Shown one piece after another: positions 16,525-25,568 of a stretch of DNA of 64,000 nt. Below the pieces are notes generated by a model that was given only the letters and a program-made list of their open reading frames with translations, made no database searches and was not told the DNA's origin. The position numbers and the translations under genes are program-made. The DNA comes from Polaribacter sp. Hel1_33_78 (GTDB lineage Bacteria; Bacteroidota; Bacteroidia; Flavobacteriales; Flavobacteriaceae). The stretch spans positions 372,001-436,000 of the forward strand of contig NZ_LT629794.1 in assembly GCF_900106075.1 (NCBI RefSeq), in the 5' to 3' direction. The stretch's first letter is position 1; each line of letters begins with the position of its first letter.

Positions 16525-19104
16525 TTAAGCAGAGTTTCTACTTGCATTAATATTACCAAATAAAGAGCGCATCACCATTTTTTCATAAACTTCTATTTCT
16601 TTGATGTTTCCATCCGTTTTTTGTAAATCTTGAATTTGCTTTAAGGCATATTGTTGTATTGTTAATAATGGTAATACAATGTTTTCTCTCATTTCTATAG
16701 ACGCTTTACCTATTGGAAAATTTTCCATTAATTCTTGATCTCCAGTAAGTTTTAAAAATAACCTTTTGGTAGTCTCATATTCTTTAAAAATTAATTTCCA
16801 GAATTCACCAAAAACTGAATCATCGGCCATATAAGCAGTTAAGCCAAAGAATGATTTTGTTAAACTCATCATACTGTTTTCTAACAGTGTTTTAAAGAAA
16901 TCTGAAGCATTATAGAATTCAATAATTTCATCAAATCGACCTGCTTCTTCATATTTTTTTAATGCTGTTCCAACCCCAAAAAATCCAGGTACATTTTGTT
17001 TTAATTGACTCCAACTTCCAACAAAAGGAATCGCTCTTAATGCTGAGAAATCTAAAGTGTCAGAATTTGAACGTTTACTGGGCCTGCTGCCAATATTAGT
17101 TTTTGCATAATATTTTAACGTACTCATTTTTTCTAAATACGGTAAAAATTGTGGATGATTTTTAAAGTTTACATACGTTTTATAACTAGTATCCGCTAAA
17201 TCTTCTATGATTTCTCGGTGTTTATCATTTAATTGATCTTTCGTAAATACTTCATTTTTTATACCAGAACTTATTAATTGTTCTAAGTTAAATTGAGATG
17301 AGTTTAAGGTTCCAAAATTAGAACTAATTGTTTGACCTTGAATGGTTAATTGAATTTCTTTGTCTTCGATAGTAGGTCCTAAAGAAGCATAAAATTGATG
17401 TGTTTTTCCTCCACCTCTTGCAGGTGGTCCTCCACGTCCGTCAAAGAAAATTACTTCAATATCAAATTCTCTAGAGATTTTAGTAAGTGCTTCTTTTGCC
17501 TTAAAAATTCCCCAATTTGCCATTAAATACCCCCCATCTTTGGTTCCGTCAGAAAAACCTAACATTATAGTTTGTTTGTTTTTTCTTTTCGTCAAATGAT
17601 ATCTATAAGCTTGGTTAGAATATAAGGTACGCATAACATCACTAGAGTTTTCTAAATCATCTACAGTTTCAAAAAGCGGAATTACATCTACAGGTAATTC
17701 GTTTTCAAAGCCACATAAATTTAACATCGCAAAAGTTTGCATGACATTTAATGCTGATTGGTTGTTGCTAATAATGTACCTATTTGCACCACGTTCACCA
17801 TTTCTTGCTTGTATGGTTTTTAGCGCATAAATAGACTCAATAGTTTTTACAGACATTTCATCAGATAAAATTTTAGGATCGATATTTCCTTTCACCAATG
17901 ATAAAATTAAAATCTGTTCATCTTCAGATAAATGATGATAGTTTTTAGGGAAGGTTGTGTCTCCATCAGCAGCTAAATCATCTACAATTTGTGTAAATGC
18001 TTTGTGATGCACTCTACTATCTTGTCGGATATCTAAGGTTGCAAAATGGAAACCAAAAATTCTTACTTTATTAATAAAATCATTTAATTCTTCGATAAAT
18101 AAAGAATTATGCTTTGTTTTTACAATTTCTCTTGCTGCTTCTAATTCTGATAACAATATTTTTTGCGAAAAATTAACTTTCTTGTAACTTCTAACAACGT
18201 GTTTGTACAAGCGTTTTTCCACTTTTGCTAAAATTTCTTGAACACCATCAAAAGTAAAACGTCTTTTTAAACGTTTAACATCTCCATAGTAACTTCTCAA
18301 AATTGATTGGCGCAATCTTTCTGCAACATCTAAAGTGATTTTTGTTGTTACAAACGGATTTCCATCTCTATCTCCACCTGGCCAAAAGCCAAGGTCAATA
18401 ATTTCATTTTCTAAAGGTTCTCCATCATAAATATGTTGTTGAACATAGTTGTATATTTTACTTATAGAATGATAAAATACATTTTCTAGATACCAAATTA
18501 AACTTATCGCTTCGTCATAAGGAGTCGGTTTTGCCTTCTTATAAAAAGGCGTCTTTCCTAACTGAGCTAATAATTTTTTGATGAGTAATAAATCATCATT
18601 TTGTATGGCTTTATCTAAATCTGTAATAATACCTAATACAGAACCTGGATAAAATTGAGTTGGATGCGCTGTTAAAACGATACGTACTTTAAAATCTTCT
18701 AAATGCTTTTTTAATTCTTCTTTTTTTTCATTTAAAATTGCAATTTCTTTAGAATTACGAAGCGTACCAATACCGTCCATATTATTCACAATAGGAAAAG
18801 CAGCGTCTTCAATAGCATCAAATAAAACAACTTGACGTTCAATGTATTGTATAAAGAGAAAAAGTAAATCTTTTTTATTTTGGTCTGAAGGATTTTCTTG
18901 ATATTTCTGAAAGAACAGGTCTACAATTTCTGTAGGATTATTTCCATTATCAAAACCGTTTTTACATATTTCATGAAAAAGAGGTAATAAGACACCGGTA
19001 TTGCTTATCGTGTCAAATGGAAGTGTCATAAAAATGCTGTTGTAAATTTGATATTTAGACAACACATTATCATTAAATCTAGTTAGTTTTGGTAATCTAG
19101 CCAT
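16525..19104 (-). CDS. ppc: Phosphoenolpyruvate carboxylase
   Basis: 859 residues from the ATG at 19104; an in-frame TTG three codons earlier is less likely. The enzyme carboxylates phosphoenolpyruvate to oxaloacetate to refill the TCA cycle. Seen: TAHPTQ with the catalytic histidine (about residue 150), PGGDRDGNPFVT, LDIRQDSRVH, GFSDGTKDGGYL (a variant of the usual GYSDSNKDGG), and the glycine loop FFDGRGGPPARGGG. The protein is slightly shorter than the E. coli enzyme, as is usual in Flavobacteriia. Confidence 0.97.
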   Translation of the reverse strand: MARLPKLTRFNDNVLSKYQIYNSIFMTLPFDTISNTGVLLPLFHEICKNGFDNGNNPTEIVDLFFQKYQENPSDQNKKDLLFLFIQYIERQVVLFDAIEDAAFPIVNNMDGIGTLRNSKEIAILNEKKEELKKHLEDFKVRIVLTAHPTQFYPGSVLGIITDLDKAIQNDDLLLIKKLLAQLGKTPFYKKAKPTPYDEAISLIWYLENVFYHSISKIYNYVQQHIYDGEPLENEIIDLGFWPGGDRDGNPFVTTKITLDVAERLRQSILRSYYGDVKRLKRRFTFDGVQEILAKVEKRLYKHVVRSYKKVNFSQKILLSELEAAREIVKTKHNSLFIEELNDFINKVRIFGFHFATLDIRQDSRVHHKAFTQIVDDLAADGDTTFPKNYHHLSEDEQILILSLVKGNIDPKILSDEMSVKTIESIYALKTIQARNGERGANRYIISNNQSALNVMQTFAMLNLCGFENELPVDVIPLFETVDDLENSSDVMRTLYSNQAYRYHLTKRKNKQTIMLGFSDGTKDGGYLMANWGIFKAKEALTKISREFDIEVIFFDGRGGPPARGGGKTHQFYASLGPTIEDKEIQLTIQGQTISSNFGTLNSSQFNLEQLISSGIKNEVFTKDQLNDKHREIIEDLADTSYKTYVNFKNHPQFLPYLEKMSTLKYYAKTNIGSRPSKRSNSDTLDFSALRAIPFVGSWSQLKQNVPGFFGVGTALKKYEEAGRFDEIIEFYNASDFFKTLLENSMMSLTKSFFGLTAYMADDSVFGEFWKLIFKEYETTKRLFLKLTGDQELMENFPIGKASIEMRENIVLPLLTIQQYALKQIQDLQKTDGNIKEIEVYEKMVMRSLFGNINASRNSA

Positions 19105-19208
19105 TTTTTTCAAAAGTTTAAGTTGTGAAATTACAAAAAACCAAAAATAAAGAACCTAGGTTTTTGCTAATAATGTCATTAAAAATTACGAAAACGATGG
19201 AAATTTGA

Positions 19209-19658
19209 TTAGATTTTTTTCAATTGTTTATTTTTTTGTTTTTTTAAGAAATAAGGTTGAATTCTATTTTCAATACGATGCAAATTCCATTGCGAAGGGT
19301 CATTCTTGTAATTAATTTCTCTCGCTAGTCTATTGTTTTGATATCTTTTAAGATCATCTAATTTATAGATTGTTGGTTTCTTTTTCATGCCTTTAAATTC
19401 AAAAATACGGTGTACGCTTGGAACAGAAAAACTCTGGGACATTGGGAATTCTGCCGAGGGAAGTATTGTTACGAAAAATTTGAAAGCTGAAAAACCTAAT
19501 CTCTTTTTTAATGCATCATAAGTATTTAAATCCTTGTTATCAAAATTGAGAGTATAAATGCTTTGAGATGTATTTACATTCATTTCGGTCTTTTGTTGCG
19601 CACTCATAGTGATGCTAAATAGCAAAATTATAAGTAAATAGAAGTATTTTGTCTGCAT
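19209..19658 (-). CDS. Exported protein of unknown function
   Basis: 149 residues from the ATG at 19658, chosen because it begins a clear signal peptide (MQTKYFYLLIILLFSITMSAQ). An upstream in-frame ATG at 19703 would overlap dsbD and place extra polar residues before the signal. The mature part has no motif I recognise. It is basic, especially the C-terminus (KKQKNKQLKKI), and contains a FEFKGMKKKPTIY segment. It starts 34 bases after the dsbD stop and is probably the last gene of the tilS-dsbD run. Confidence 0.7.
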   Translation of the reverse strand: MQTKYFYLLIILLFSITMSAQQKTEMNVNTSQSIYTLNFDNKDLNTYDALKKRLGFSAFKFFVTILPSAEFPMSQSFSVPSVHRIFEFKGMKKKPTIYKLDDLKRYQNNRLAREINYKNDPSQWNLHRIENRIQPYFLKKQKNKQLKKI

Positions 19659-19692
19659 AACTCTTAGATGATTATTTTGTGTAAATATAAAA

Positions 19693-21660
19693 TTATTTTT
19701 CATAAAAGGTTGTTAGTCCTTCTTTTAGCCAATTATAATATGTATCTCTATCCGTATATTGTTGAGTGTTATTTAATATTTCTAAATCAGGACTTAATAG
19801 AACATAATAAGGTTGGGATGCATTCTTAAAATTAATTACCTGAAAAGTAGACCATTTATCACCAACAGTTTTTATCTTCTTAACTTTTCCATTTTTCTTC
19901 AAATAATCGAATTGCTGTTCTTTAGGCAACTGTTTTTCATTATCATCTACATATAACGAAATCAATATATATTCATCTTTTAAGATTTCATAAATATCTG
20001 GTTCACTCCATACATTCTCTTCCATTTTTCTACAGTTTACGCAGGCCCAACCAGTGAAGTCTAACAAAATTGGTTTATTACTTTCTTTAGCAGCAACCAT
20101 ACCTTCATCAAAATCTTTATAACAGTTTAAACCTAAAGGGCAATCACTCTCTTGTTCGTAAATACTATAAAATTGTGGAGGCGGAAAGCCGCTTAACAAA
20201 CTTAAATTCCAAGTAGGATTTTTTAAAACACCAGGAGAAATATAAATAATAAACGAAATTATTAAAATGCCAAAAGATATTCTTGAGAAGGATAATTTCT
20301 TGATAGGGGAATCATGAGGAAATTTAATTTTAGCAAATAAATAGAGCGCTAATCCAACAAAAATCACAATCCAAATTGCTATAAAAACTTCTCGCTTCAG
20401 TAGATCCCAATGTGCTACTAAATCGGCATTGGATAAGAATTTAAATGCCAAAGCCAATTCTAAAAATCCTAAAACCACTTTTGTGGTATTCAACCATCCA
20501 CCAGATTTTGGTAAAGAATTTAACCAACTTGGGAATAGTGCGAATAAAGCAAAAGGTAAGGCTAATGCCAATCCAAATCCTGTCATACCAGCCGTTAACT
20601 GTGTTGCTCCTCCATCAGAAGTTAAAGAGCTCGCCAATAAAGAACCTAAAATAGGGCCTGTACAAGAAAAGGAAACAATTGCCAAAGTTAATGCCATAAA
20701 GAAAATTCCAATAATTCCGCCAATAGAAGAAGCAGAATCCATTTTATTTCCCCAAGAACTTGGTAGTGTAATTTCGTAAAACCCGAAGAAAGAAAAAGCA
20801 AAAAATACTAACACCACAAAAAAGAAAATATTTAACCAAACATTGGTAGAAATTGTGTTAAGTATTTCTGGATCTAAATTGTCTAAAAAATGAAATGGAA
20901 GGCTTAATAAAATATAAATAAATACAATAAAAATCCCGTACAATATCGCATTAAAAACACCTTTCTTATTGTTTATTGATTGTTTAGTGAAAAACGATAC
21001 TGTTAAAGGAATCATGGGAAAAACACAAGGAGTTAACAATGCTAACAAACCGCCAACAAAACCTAATAAAAAGATACTAAATAAACCATTTGAACTTTCT
21101 GTATCTGAATCTGTAGAATTCTTTAAAAGTGATGTGTTCTTTAAATTAAGCTTTAATTTTTTTGTAAGATTTGTGCTTTTTTCGTCAATTGAAATTTCTT
21201 CTTTTGAAATGTTTCCGGTTAAGGAAAAGGAAAAGTTTTCATCGACATTGATACAAGCAGTTTCACAAACTTGACCAAAGAAATTTAGTCTTATTTCTGA
21301 AATATCTTTATTGGTAAGTTGAATTCTTTGGGTAATAATTGCCTTGTCTTTAAAAACAATTTCTTCTTTTTCCCATGTTTCAGAATATTTTTTAAAAGTG
21401 TCTTGTTCATCGGCTTTACCAACTAGTTTATAACCAGATTCACCTTCAAGGATTGTAATTTCTAAAGGTAAAGAAGCTTCATCAGGATTGTATTGTGAAT
21501 ATAAATACCAACCTTTAAAAAGTGTTGCGGTAAAAATAAGGTTATACTCGGTTTCTGATATTTTTTGAATAGACGTTTCTATTTTTATTGGCTCGTTTGC
21601 AGTTTGTGCTTTTAAAAATAAAGAGGATAAAAGGATAAAAAAGGTGATGAATTTCTTCAT
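19693..21660 (-). CDS. dsbD: DsbD-type thiol:disulfide interchange protein
   Basis: 655 residues. A signal peptide is followed by an N-terminal periplasmic DsbD-alpha-like domain (about 20-160) containing the pair CETAC. Eight membrane helices make up the DsbD-beta/CcdA-like core (about 190-480; CVFPMIPLTVSFF and SCTGPILGSLL carry the two redox cysteines). The C-terminal thioredoxin domain (about 500-655) has the active site WACVNCRKM. It passes electrons from cytoplasmic thioredoxin across the inner membrane to periplasmic proteins, for disulfide isomerisation or cytochrome c maturation. The start overlaps the tilS stop in a TAATG junction. Confidence 0.93.
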   Translation of the reverse strand: MKKFITFFILLSSLFLKAQTANEPIKIETSIQKISETEYNLIFTATLFKGWYLYSQYNPDEASLPLEITILEGESGYKLVGKADEQDTFKKYSETWEKEEIVFKDKAIITQRIQLTNKDISEIRLNFFGQVCETACINVDENFSFSLTGNISKEEISIDEKSTNLTKKLKLNLKNTSLLKNSTDSDTESSNGLFSIFLLGFVGGLLALLTPCVFPMIPLTVSFFTKQSINNKKGVFNAILYGIFIVFIYILLSLPFHFLDNLDPEILNTISTNVWLNIFFFVVLVFFAFSFFGFYEITLPSSWGNKMDSASSIGGIIGIFFMALTLAIVSFSCTGPILGSLLASSLTSDGGATQLTAGMTGFGLALALPFALFALFPSWLNSLPKSGGWLNTTKVVLGFLELALAFKFLSNADLVAHWDLLKREVFIAIWIVIFVGLALYLFAKIKFPHDSPIKKLSFSRISFGILIISFIIYISPGVLKNPTWNLSLLSGFPPPQFYSIYEQESDCPLGLNCYKDFDEGMVAAKESNKPILLDFTGWACVNCRKMEENVWSEPDIYEILKDEYILISLYVDDNEKQLPKEQQFDYLKKNGKVKKIKTVGDKWSTFQVINFKNASQPYYVLLSPDLEILNNTQQYTDRDTYYNWLKEGLTTFYEK

Positions 21661-22976
21661 TATTTTGAGGTTATTTTTAAGATGTTTTTAGAGGAATTTT
21701 TAACCGATAAGCGTCTGTCTTGTCTATGGTTAATGATCCAAATAATTTCATTGTTCGCATTGCAAAGTAACCAAGTATTTTCTTTTTGAAGAAGAGAAAA
21801 CTTCTCGTCTTTAAAATATTTACTCAACTTCTTTTTCCCTTGCATTCCAATGGGATAAAAATAGTCGCCATTTTGCCATTTTCTTACTATTAATGGATAT
21901 TTTAATAAATCTTTATCCACGTAAATGTGCTGTTTGTCTTCCATTGCTATTTGCTGAACAATATTAAAGCTTAAAGAGATAGGATTTGTAATCTCTTTGT
22001 GATTTTCTGATACAAGATAAATTTTTTCTTGACGATTTTCATCATCACCTATTTTACTCAACATTAAAAACGCTCTGTCTTTTAATAGTCGATGTGTTTT
22101 AGAGTAAACCTGTTTTCCTGATTGCGCAGAAACTAGGCTGTAAACATCATTCCACTCCGTAAAATTGTACTCTTTTAACAGTTGATACAAATATGCTTTG
22201 GAGTGCGATAGTTGACGTATTTTATCAATGTCAATTTTTAAAATTGAGTTTTCAGATGTGATAATTTTTGCTGAAATATCAGCAATTCTATCTTCAATAA
22301 TTTGTTTGCTTTGTTGTAAATGTTTTGATGTTTTTGAAAACGTTTCTAGTACATTTGGATTTATTTCTTTTAAAATAGGAACAATTTGATGTCTAATTTT
22401 ATTTCTAATATATTTTATTGAAGCGTTACTTGCATCTTCTCTCCATTTAATATTGTTGGCTTTTGCGTAGGCTAATATTTCTTCTCTAGAAAAAGCTAAA
22501 AGCGGACGAACAATATTTCCGTTAATTTTTGGAATTCCTGTAAATCCATCAAGACCTGATCTCCTTGTCAAATTAATGAGAAATGTTTCTAAATTATCGT
22601 CTGCGTGATGAGCCGTTAAAACAAAGTCAAAATTATGTTGTGCAATTAATTCTTGAAACCAATGATAACGTAATTCTCGGGCAGCAATCTGAGTCGAAAG
22701 TTTCTTTTCTTTTGCAAATTCTTCAGTAGTAAATTTTTTTGTAAAAATCTGATTAGACGTTTTTTGTGAAAATAATTTGACGAATTCCTCGTCTAAATCA
22801 CTTTCTTTTGCTCGAAGTTGAAAATTACAATGTGCTAAAGAAGTAGTGAAATTTAACTCAAATAAGAGATGAGCTAAAACCACAGAATCTAAACCACCAG
22901 AAATAGCAATTAATAGTTTTTTGTCCTTTAAAAAAGGAAAATTTATATGGATATGTTCTTTGAATTTTTGCAGCAT
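21660..22976 (-). CDS. tilS: tRNA(Ile)-lysidine synthase
   Basis: 438 residues. The PP-loop ATP pyrophosphatase motif SGGLDSVVLAHLL begins near residue 25, and the HHADDNLETFLINLTRRSGLDG segment is characteristic. A TilS_C domain lies near the end (GDYFYPIGMQGKKKLSKYF). It converts C34 of the CAU-anticodon isoleucine tRNA to lysidine, which switches decoding from AUG to AUA, and is essential in most bacteria. It sits between a lipase-like gene (22 bases upstream) and dsbD (1-base overlap), so it is probably in one operon with them. Confidence 0.95.
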   Translation of the reverse strand: MLQKFKEHIHINFPFLKDKKLLIAISGGLDSVVLAHLLFELNFTTSLAHCNFQLRAKESDLDEEFVKLFSQKTSNQIFTKKFTTEEFAKEKKLSTQIAARELRYHWFQELIAQHNFDFVLTAHHADDNLETFLINLTRRSGLDGFTGIPKINGNIVRPLLAFSREEILAYAKANNIKWREDASNASIKYIRNKIRHQIVPILKEINPNVLETFSKTSKHLQQSKQIIEDRIADISAKIITSENSILKIDIDKIRQLSHSKAYLYQLLKEYNFTEWNDVYSLVSAQSGKQVYSKTHRLLKDRAFLMLSKIGDDENRQEKIYLVSENHKEITNPISLSFNIVQQIAMEDKQHIYVDKDLLKYPLIVRKWQNGDYFYPIGMQGKKKLSKYFKDEKFSLLQKENTWLLCNANNEIIWIINHRQDRRLSVKNSSKNILKITSK

Positions 22977-22998
22977 TTATGCTTCAAAAATACGGAAA

Positions 22999-23820
22999 TT
23001 AAAGTTGAAAATTTAGCCAGTTTACAACATCTTCTAGCATTTCTTCTTTGCACAAATCGTTTTGTAATTCATGATAACCATTTTCATACAGTTTTAGAGT
23101 TGCTTTATCAGAATTATTCGCAAATTCCTGCGTTCCTCTATAATCAATAATTTTATCACCTGTTCCATGTAATAAAAATATTGGAGTCTCCAGTTTACTT
23201 GCGTTTTCAATGGCCCATTTTCCGGAGTCAATAAAAGTTAAAGAGAAGTTAGGACTAATTTTAGCATGCACTAAAGGGTCGTTTATATACTTGTCAACTT
23301 CTATTTTTTCTCTAGAAATATCATTAGCATCTAACTCATTTCCCATGGTTATAGATGGCGCAATTTTTTGCAACAATTTGCCAACAGCTAGTTTAATCTT
23401 TGGTGGTTCAAAAGCCAATTTTAAAAACGGACTTGTAGCAATAATTCCTTTTAAGTCATGCTTTTTTTTGAGGGCATAATTGATAACAGTATTGCCACCC
23501 ATAGAGTGGCCGTATAAGAAAATTGGTGCATCAGGGAATAATGCCTTTGCTTTTTCAATGGTCTTAGAAACGCTTTCTAAAACAGCTTCAAAGCTCGGAT
23601 TATGACCACGCTTTCCAGTTGTTTTTCCATGTCCAAAATGATCGAAAGCGACAACAGAAAAATCATTTTCATTTAATTTTTTGGCCACATGTTTATAGCG
23701 TCCAGAGTGTTCGCCCATGCCATGCACCAAAACGATAACAGCTTTTGTGTTTTTTGCTTGCCAATATTGCCCGTAAAAATTGGTTTGATAAATATGAAAA
23801 TTGAATTCTTTGTGCATCAT
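22999..23820 (-). CDS. Alpha/beta hydrolase, monoacylglycerol-lipase-like
   Basis: 273 residues from the ATG at 23820 (a second ATG follows directly). Serine-hydrolase signatures: the oxyanion region VLVHGMGEHSGRYKHVA, the nucleophile elbow GHSMGG, and a late catalytic histidine in GYHELQND. The order and the HGMGEHSGRY motif match the Hydrolase_4/lysophospholipase group. No signal peptide is present, so it is cytosolic. The substrate is probably a lipid monoester, by family only. It starts 2 bases after the stop of a small upstream gene. Confidence 0.88.
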   Translation of the reverse strand: MMHKEFNFHIYQTNFYGQYWQAKNTKAVIVLVHGMGEHSGRYKHVAKKLNENDFSVVAFDHFGHGKTTGKRGHNPSFEAVLESVSKTIEKAKALFPDAPIFLYGHSMGGNTVINYALKKKHDLKGIIATSPFLKLAFEPPKIKLAVGKLLQKIAPSITMGNELDANDISREKIEVDKYINDPLVHAKISPNFSLTFIDSGKWAIENASKLETPIFLLHGTGDKIIDYRGTQEFANNSDKATLKLYENGYHELQNDLCKEEMLEDVVNWLNFQL

Positions 23821-23822
23821 AA

Positions 23823-24056
23823 TTAGTGTCTTTTTAACCAAACTCTAATTTCTTTTCTTAAAGATTGTTCTGGTTTTGGTAGCGGAATTGTTTTTCCAAA
23901 TTGCTTACTTCTATTAAACTTAGAAAAAGTTACTTTAAGTTGTTTCCATTCTGCAGGATACATTTCAAGAAACTTGTTAAACATACTTTGTTCAGTTTGT
24001 TTTTCTTTGAGTTTATCAAAAATCAGTTGAAATTTTTCTTCTTGGTTGATAATCAT
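23823..24056 (-). CDS. Small conserved-looking protein of unknown function
   Basis: 77 residues from the ATG at 24056; a longer in-frame start at 24197 would overlap pabB and adds an A/T-rich unlikely leader. It is charged and mainly helical (EEKFQLIFDKLKEKQTEQ, MFNKFLEMYPAEWKQLK), with a basic, proline-containing end. No domain recognised. Its tight spacing with the downstream hydrolase and position after pabB suggest co-transcription. Confidence 0.65.
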   Translation of the reverse strand: MIINQEEKFQLIFDKLKEKQTEQSMFNKFLEMYPAEWKQLKVTFSKFNRSKQFGKTIPLPKPEQSLRKEIRVWLKRH

Positions 24057-24148
24057 TGAGTAAATATAGTTAAAAAAGATTTCTATTTTTCTTGAAATAA
24101 GTTCAGTAGAATTAAAAGGAATAATTGAATTTAAAATTAATAATTTTA

Positions 24149-25489
24149 CTAGGAGTTTAGCAATACATATTTCATTGCTTTTGCTTTTAATAAGCACTCT
24201 TCATATTCTTTTTCAGGAATAGATTTAGCGGTAATTGCGCCACCAACAGAATAAGAAATGTATTTATGTTCTTCATTATACAGAATACTTCTTATAACAA
24301 CATTAAAATCGAAATTCCCATTAGGGGTAAAGTAACCAACCGTTCCTGAGTACAAGCCACGTTTTGTTTCTTCTAAATCTTCAATTATTTTCATTGCAGA
24401 AATTTTTGGAGCTCCTGTCATACTTCCCATAGGGAACGTGTCTTTTATGACATCTATGGGATGCGTCTTCTCTTCAATTTCTGAAACTACGGTAGAAATT
24501 AATTGATGCACTTGTTTAAAAGAATATACTTTACATAACTCTTCAACTTTTACAGTTCCTTTTTTTGCGGATTTAGACAAATCATTTCTAACCAAATCTA
24601 CAATCATTACATTTTCTGAACGTTCTTTTTCATCTCTATGCAAATCAAGTGCAATTTGTGCATCATCAAACGCACTAATTAATCTTTTTGCAGTTCCTTT
24701 TATCGGTTGAGTAATTATTTTTCTTCCTTCTTTTCTAAGATATCTTTCTGGAGTTGCTGATAATAAATATTGATGTTCCATTTTAAAAAATACGGCAAAT
24801 GGAGCTTCAGAAATTTTGTTTAAATCATTGTAAACTTCCAAAGGATTTATAGTGCTATTTTCGGCGTAAAATTCTTGACAAAAATTGGCTTCGTAGATAT
24901 TTCCTTTTTTAATATGGTCTAAAATTTTGTTTACTTTCTGGTAGTATTCATCTTTGTGAATTCGGAGTTTTATTTTGATGTCATTTTCCAAATTTTCAGA
25001 GGTAGTATTTGGACTCTGTGAAACAATGGCTTTGATAGAATCTACATTTTTGTGATACTTTTTTATAGTTTCAAAATCATTTTTAATTTCATCATCCACC
25101 ATCTTTAAGTAGTGAAATTCGATACTATTTTCTTTAATGAAAATTAATTTTTGTGGTTGAAAAAAGTACAAGTCCGCAAAATCTAAACCATCAAAATTAT
25201 TCGAAGAAAGTAGTTCAACATCATTTTTTACATCATAAGAAATGTATCCAAAAATATAATCTTTAGTTAGGGTTTGATATTCTTTTAATTTCTCAAATGC
25301 ATTTTGATAATCTGTTTTAATAGCGGTAAACTCCTCGAGGGCTAAAACACAGTCAAAACTTGAGTACTGTTGTTTATAATTGTTAGAATCTAACCAAATT
25401 GCAGTTTCAAACTGTTGCGACCAAGAAAGTAAATTTGTTTTAAATTTAGCTAGTTTGTCAGCAGAAAAAGTACGAATTGTTCTTTGCAT
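24149..25489 (-). CDS. pabB: Aminodeoxychorismate synthase component I (anthranilate synthase I family)
   Basis: 446 residues from the ATG at 25489. Chorismate-binding domain signatures: ITQPIKGTAKR (with the lysine that attacks chorismate C2 in PabB-type enzymes), ERSENVMIVDLVRNDL, and TGAPKISAMKIIEDLE. The N-terminal half is a less conserved Anth_synt_I_N-like region. It makes 4-amino-4-deoxychorismate for folate using ammonia from a PabA partner, which is not in the window. The PIKGT lysine and the lack of any trp gene nearby favour PabB over TrpE. A terminator separates it from lpdA. Confidence 0.85.
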   Translation of the reverse strand: MQRTIRTFSADKLAKFKTNLLSWSQQFETAIWLDSNNYKQQYSSFDCVLALEEFTAIKTDYQNAFEKLKEYQTLTKDYIFGYISYDVKNDVELLSSNNFDGLDFADLYFFQPQKLIFIKENSIEFHYLKMVDDEIKNDFETIKKYHKNVDSIKAIVSQSPNTTSENLENDIKIKLRIHKDEYYQKVNKILDHIKKGNIYEANFCQEFYAENSTINPLEVYNDLNKISEAPFAVFFKMEHQYLLSATPERYLRKEGRKIITQPIKGTAKRLISAFDDAQIALDLHRDEKERSENVMIVDLVRNDLSKSAKKGTVKVEELCKVYSFKQVHQLISTVVSEIEEKTHPIDVIKDTFPMGSMTGAPKISAMKIIEDLEETKRGLYSGTVGYFTPNGNFDFNVVIRSILYNEEHKYISYSVGGAITAKSIPEKEYEECLLKAKAMKYVLLNS

Positions 25490-25519
25490 ATGTTTGGTAA
25501 AAATACTCGAAAGTTTTAG

Positions 25520-25550
25520 AAACAAAAAAACCTCACAAGTAGTGAGGTTT
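25520..25550 (-). terminator. lpdA terminator
   Basis: Nine-base stem (25528-25536 with 25542-25550). On the minus strand a T-run follows, from the A-run at 25524-25530. It lies between the lpdA stop and the pabB start. Confidence 0.85.
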
Positions 25551-25568
25551 CTATTTGGTATTTATATT

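Noticed and set aside
20429..20779. Plus-strand frames in dsbD
   Set aside because: Antisense to membrane helices, which leave long A/T-rich frames open by composition.
24057..24197. Longer start for the small gene before the lipase-like hydrolase
   Set aside because: The extension overlaps pabB and adds a low-quality N-terminus; the ATG at 24056 is better.
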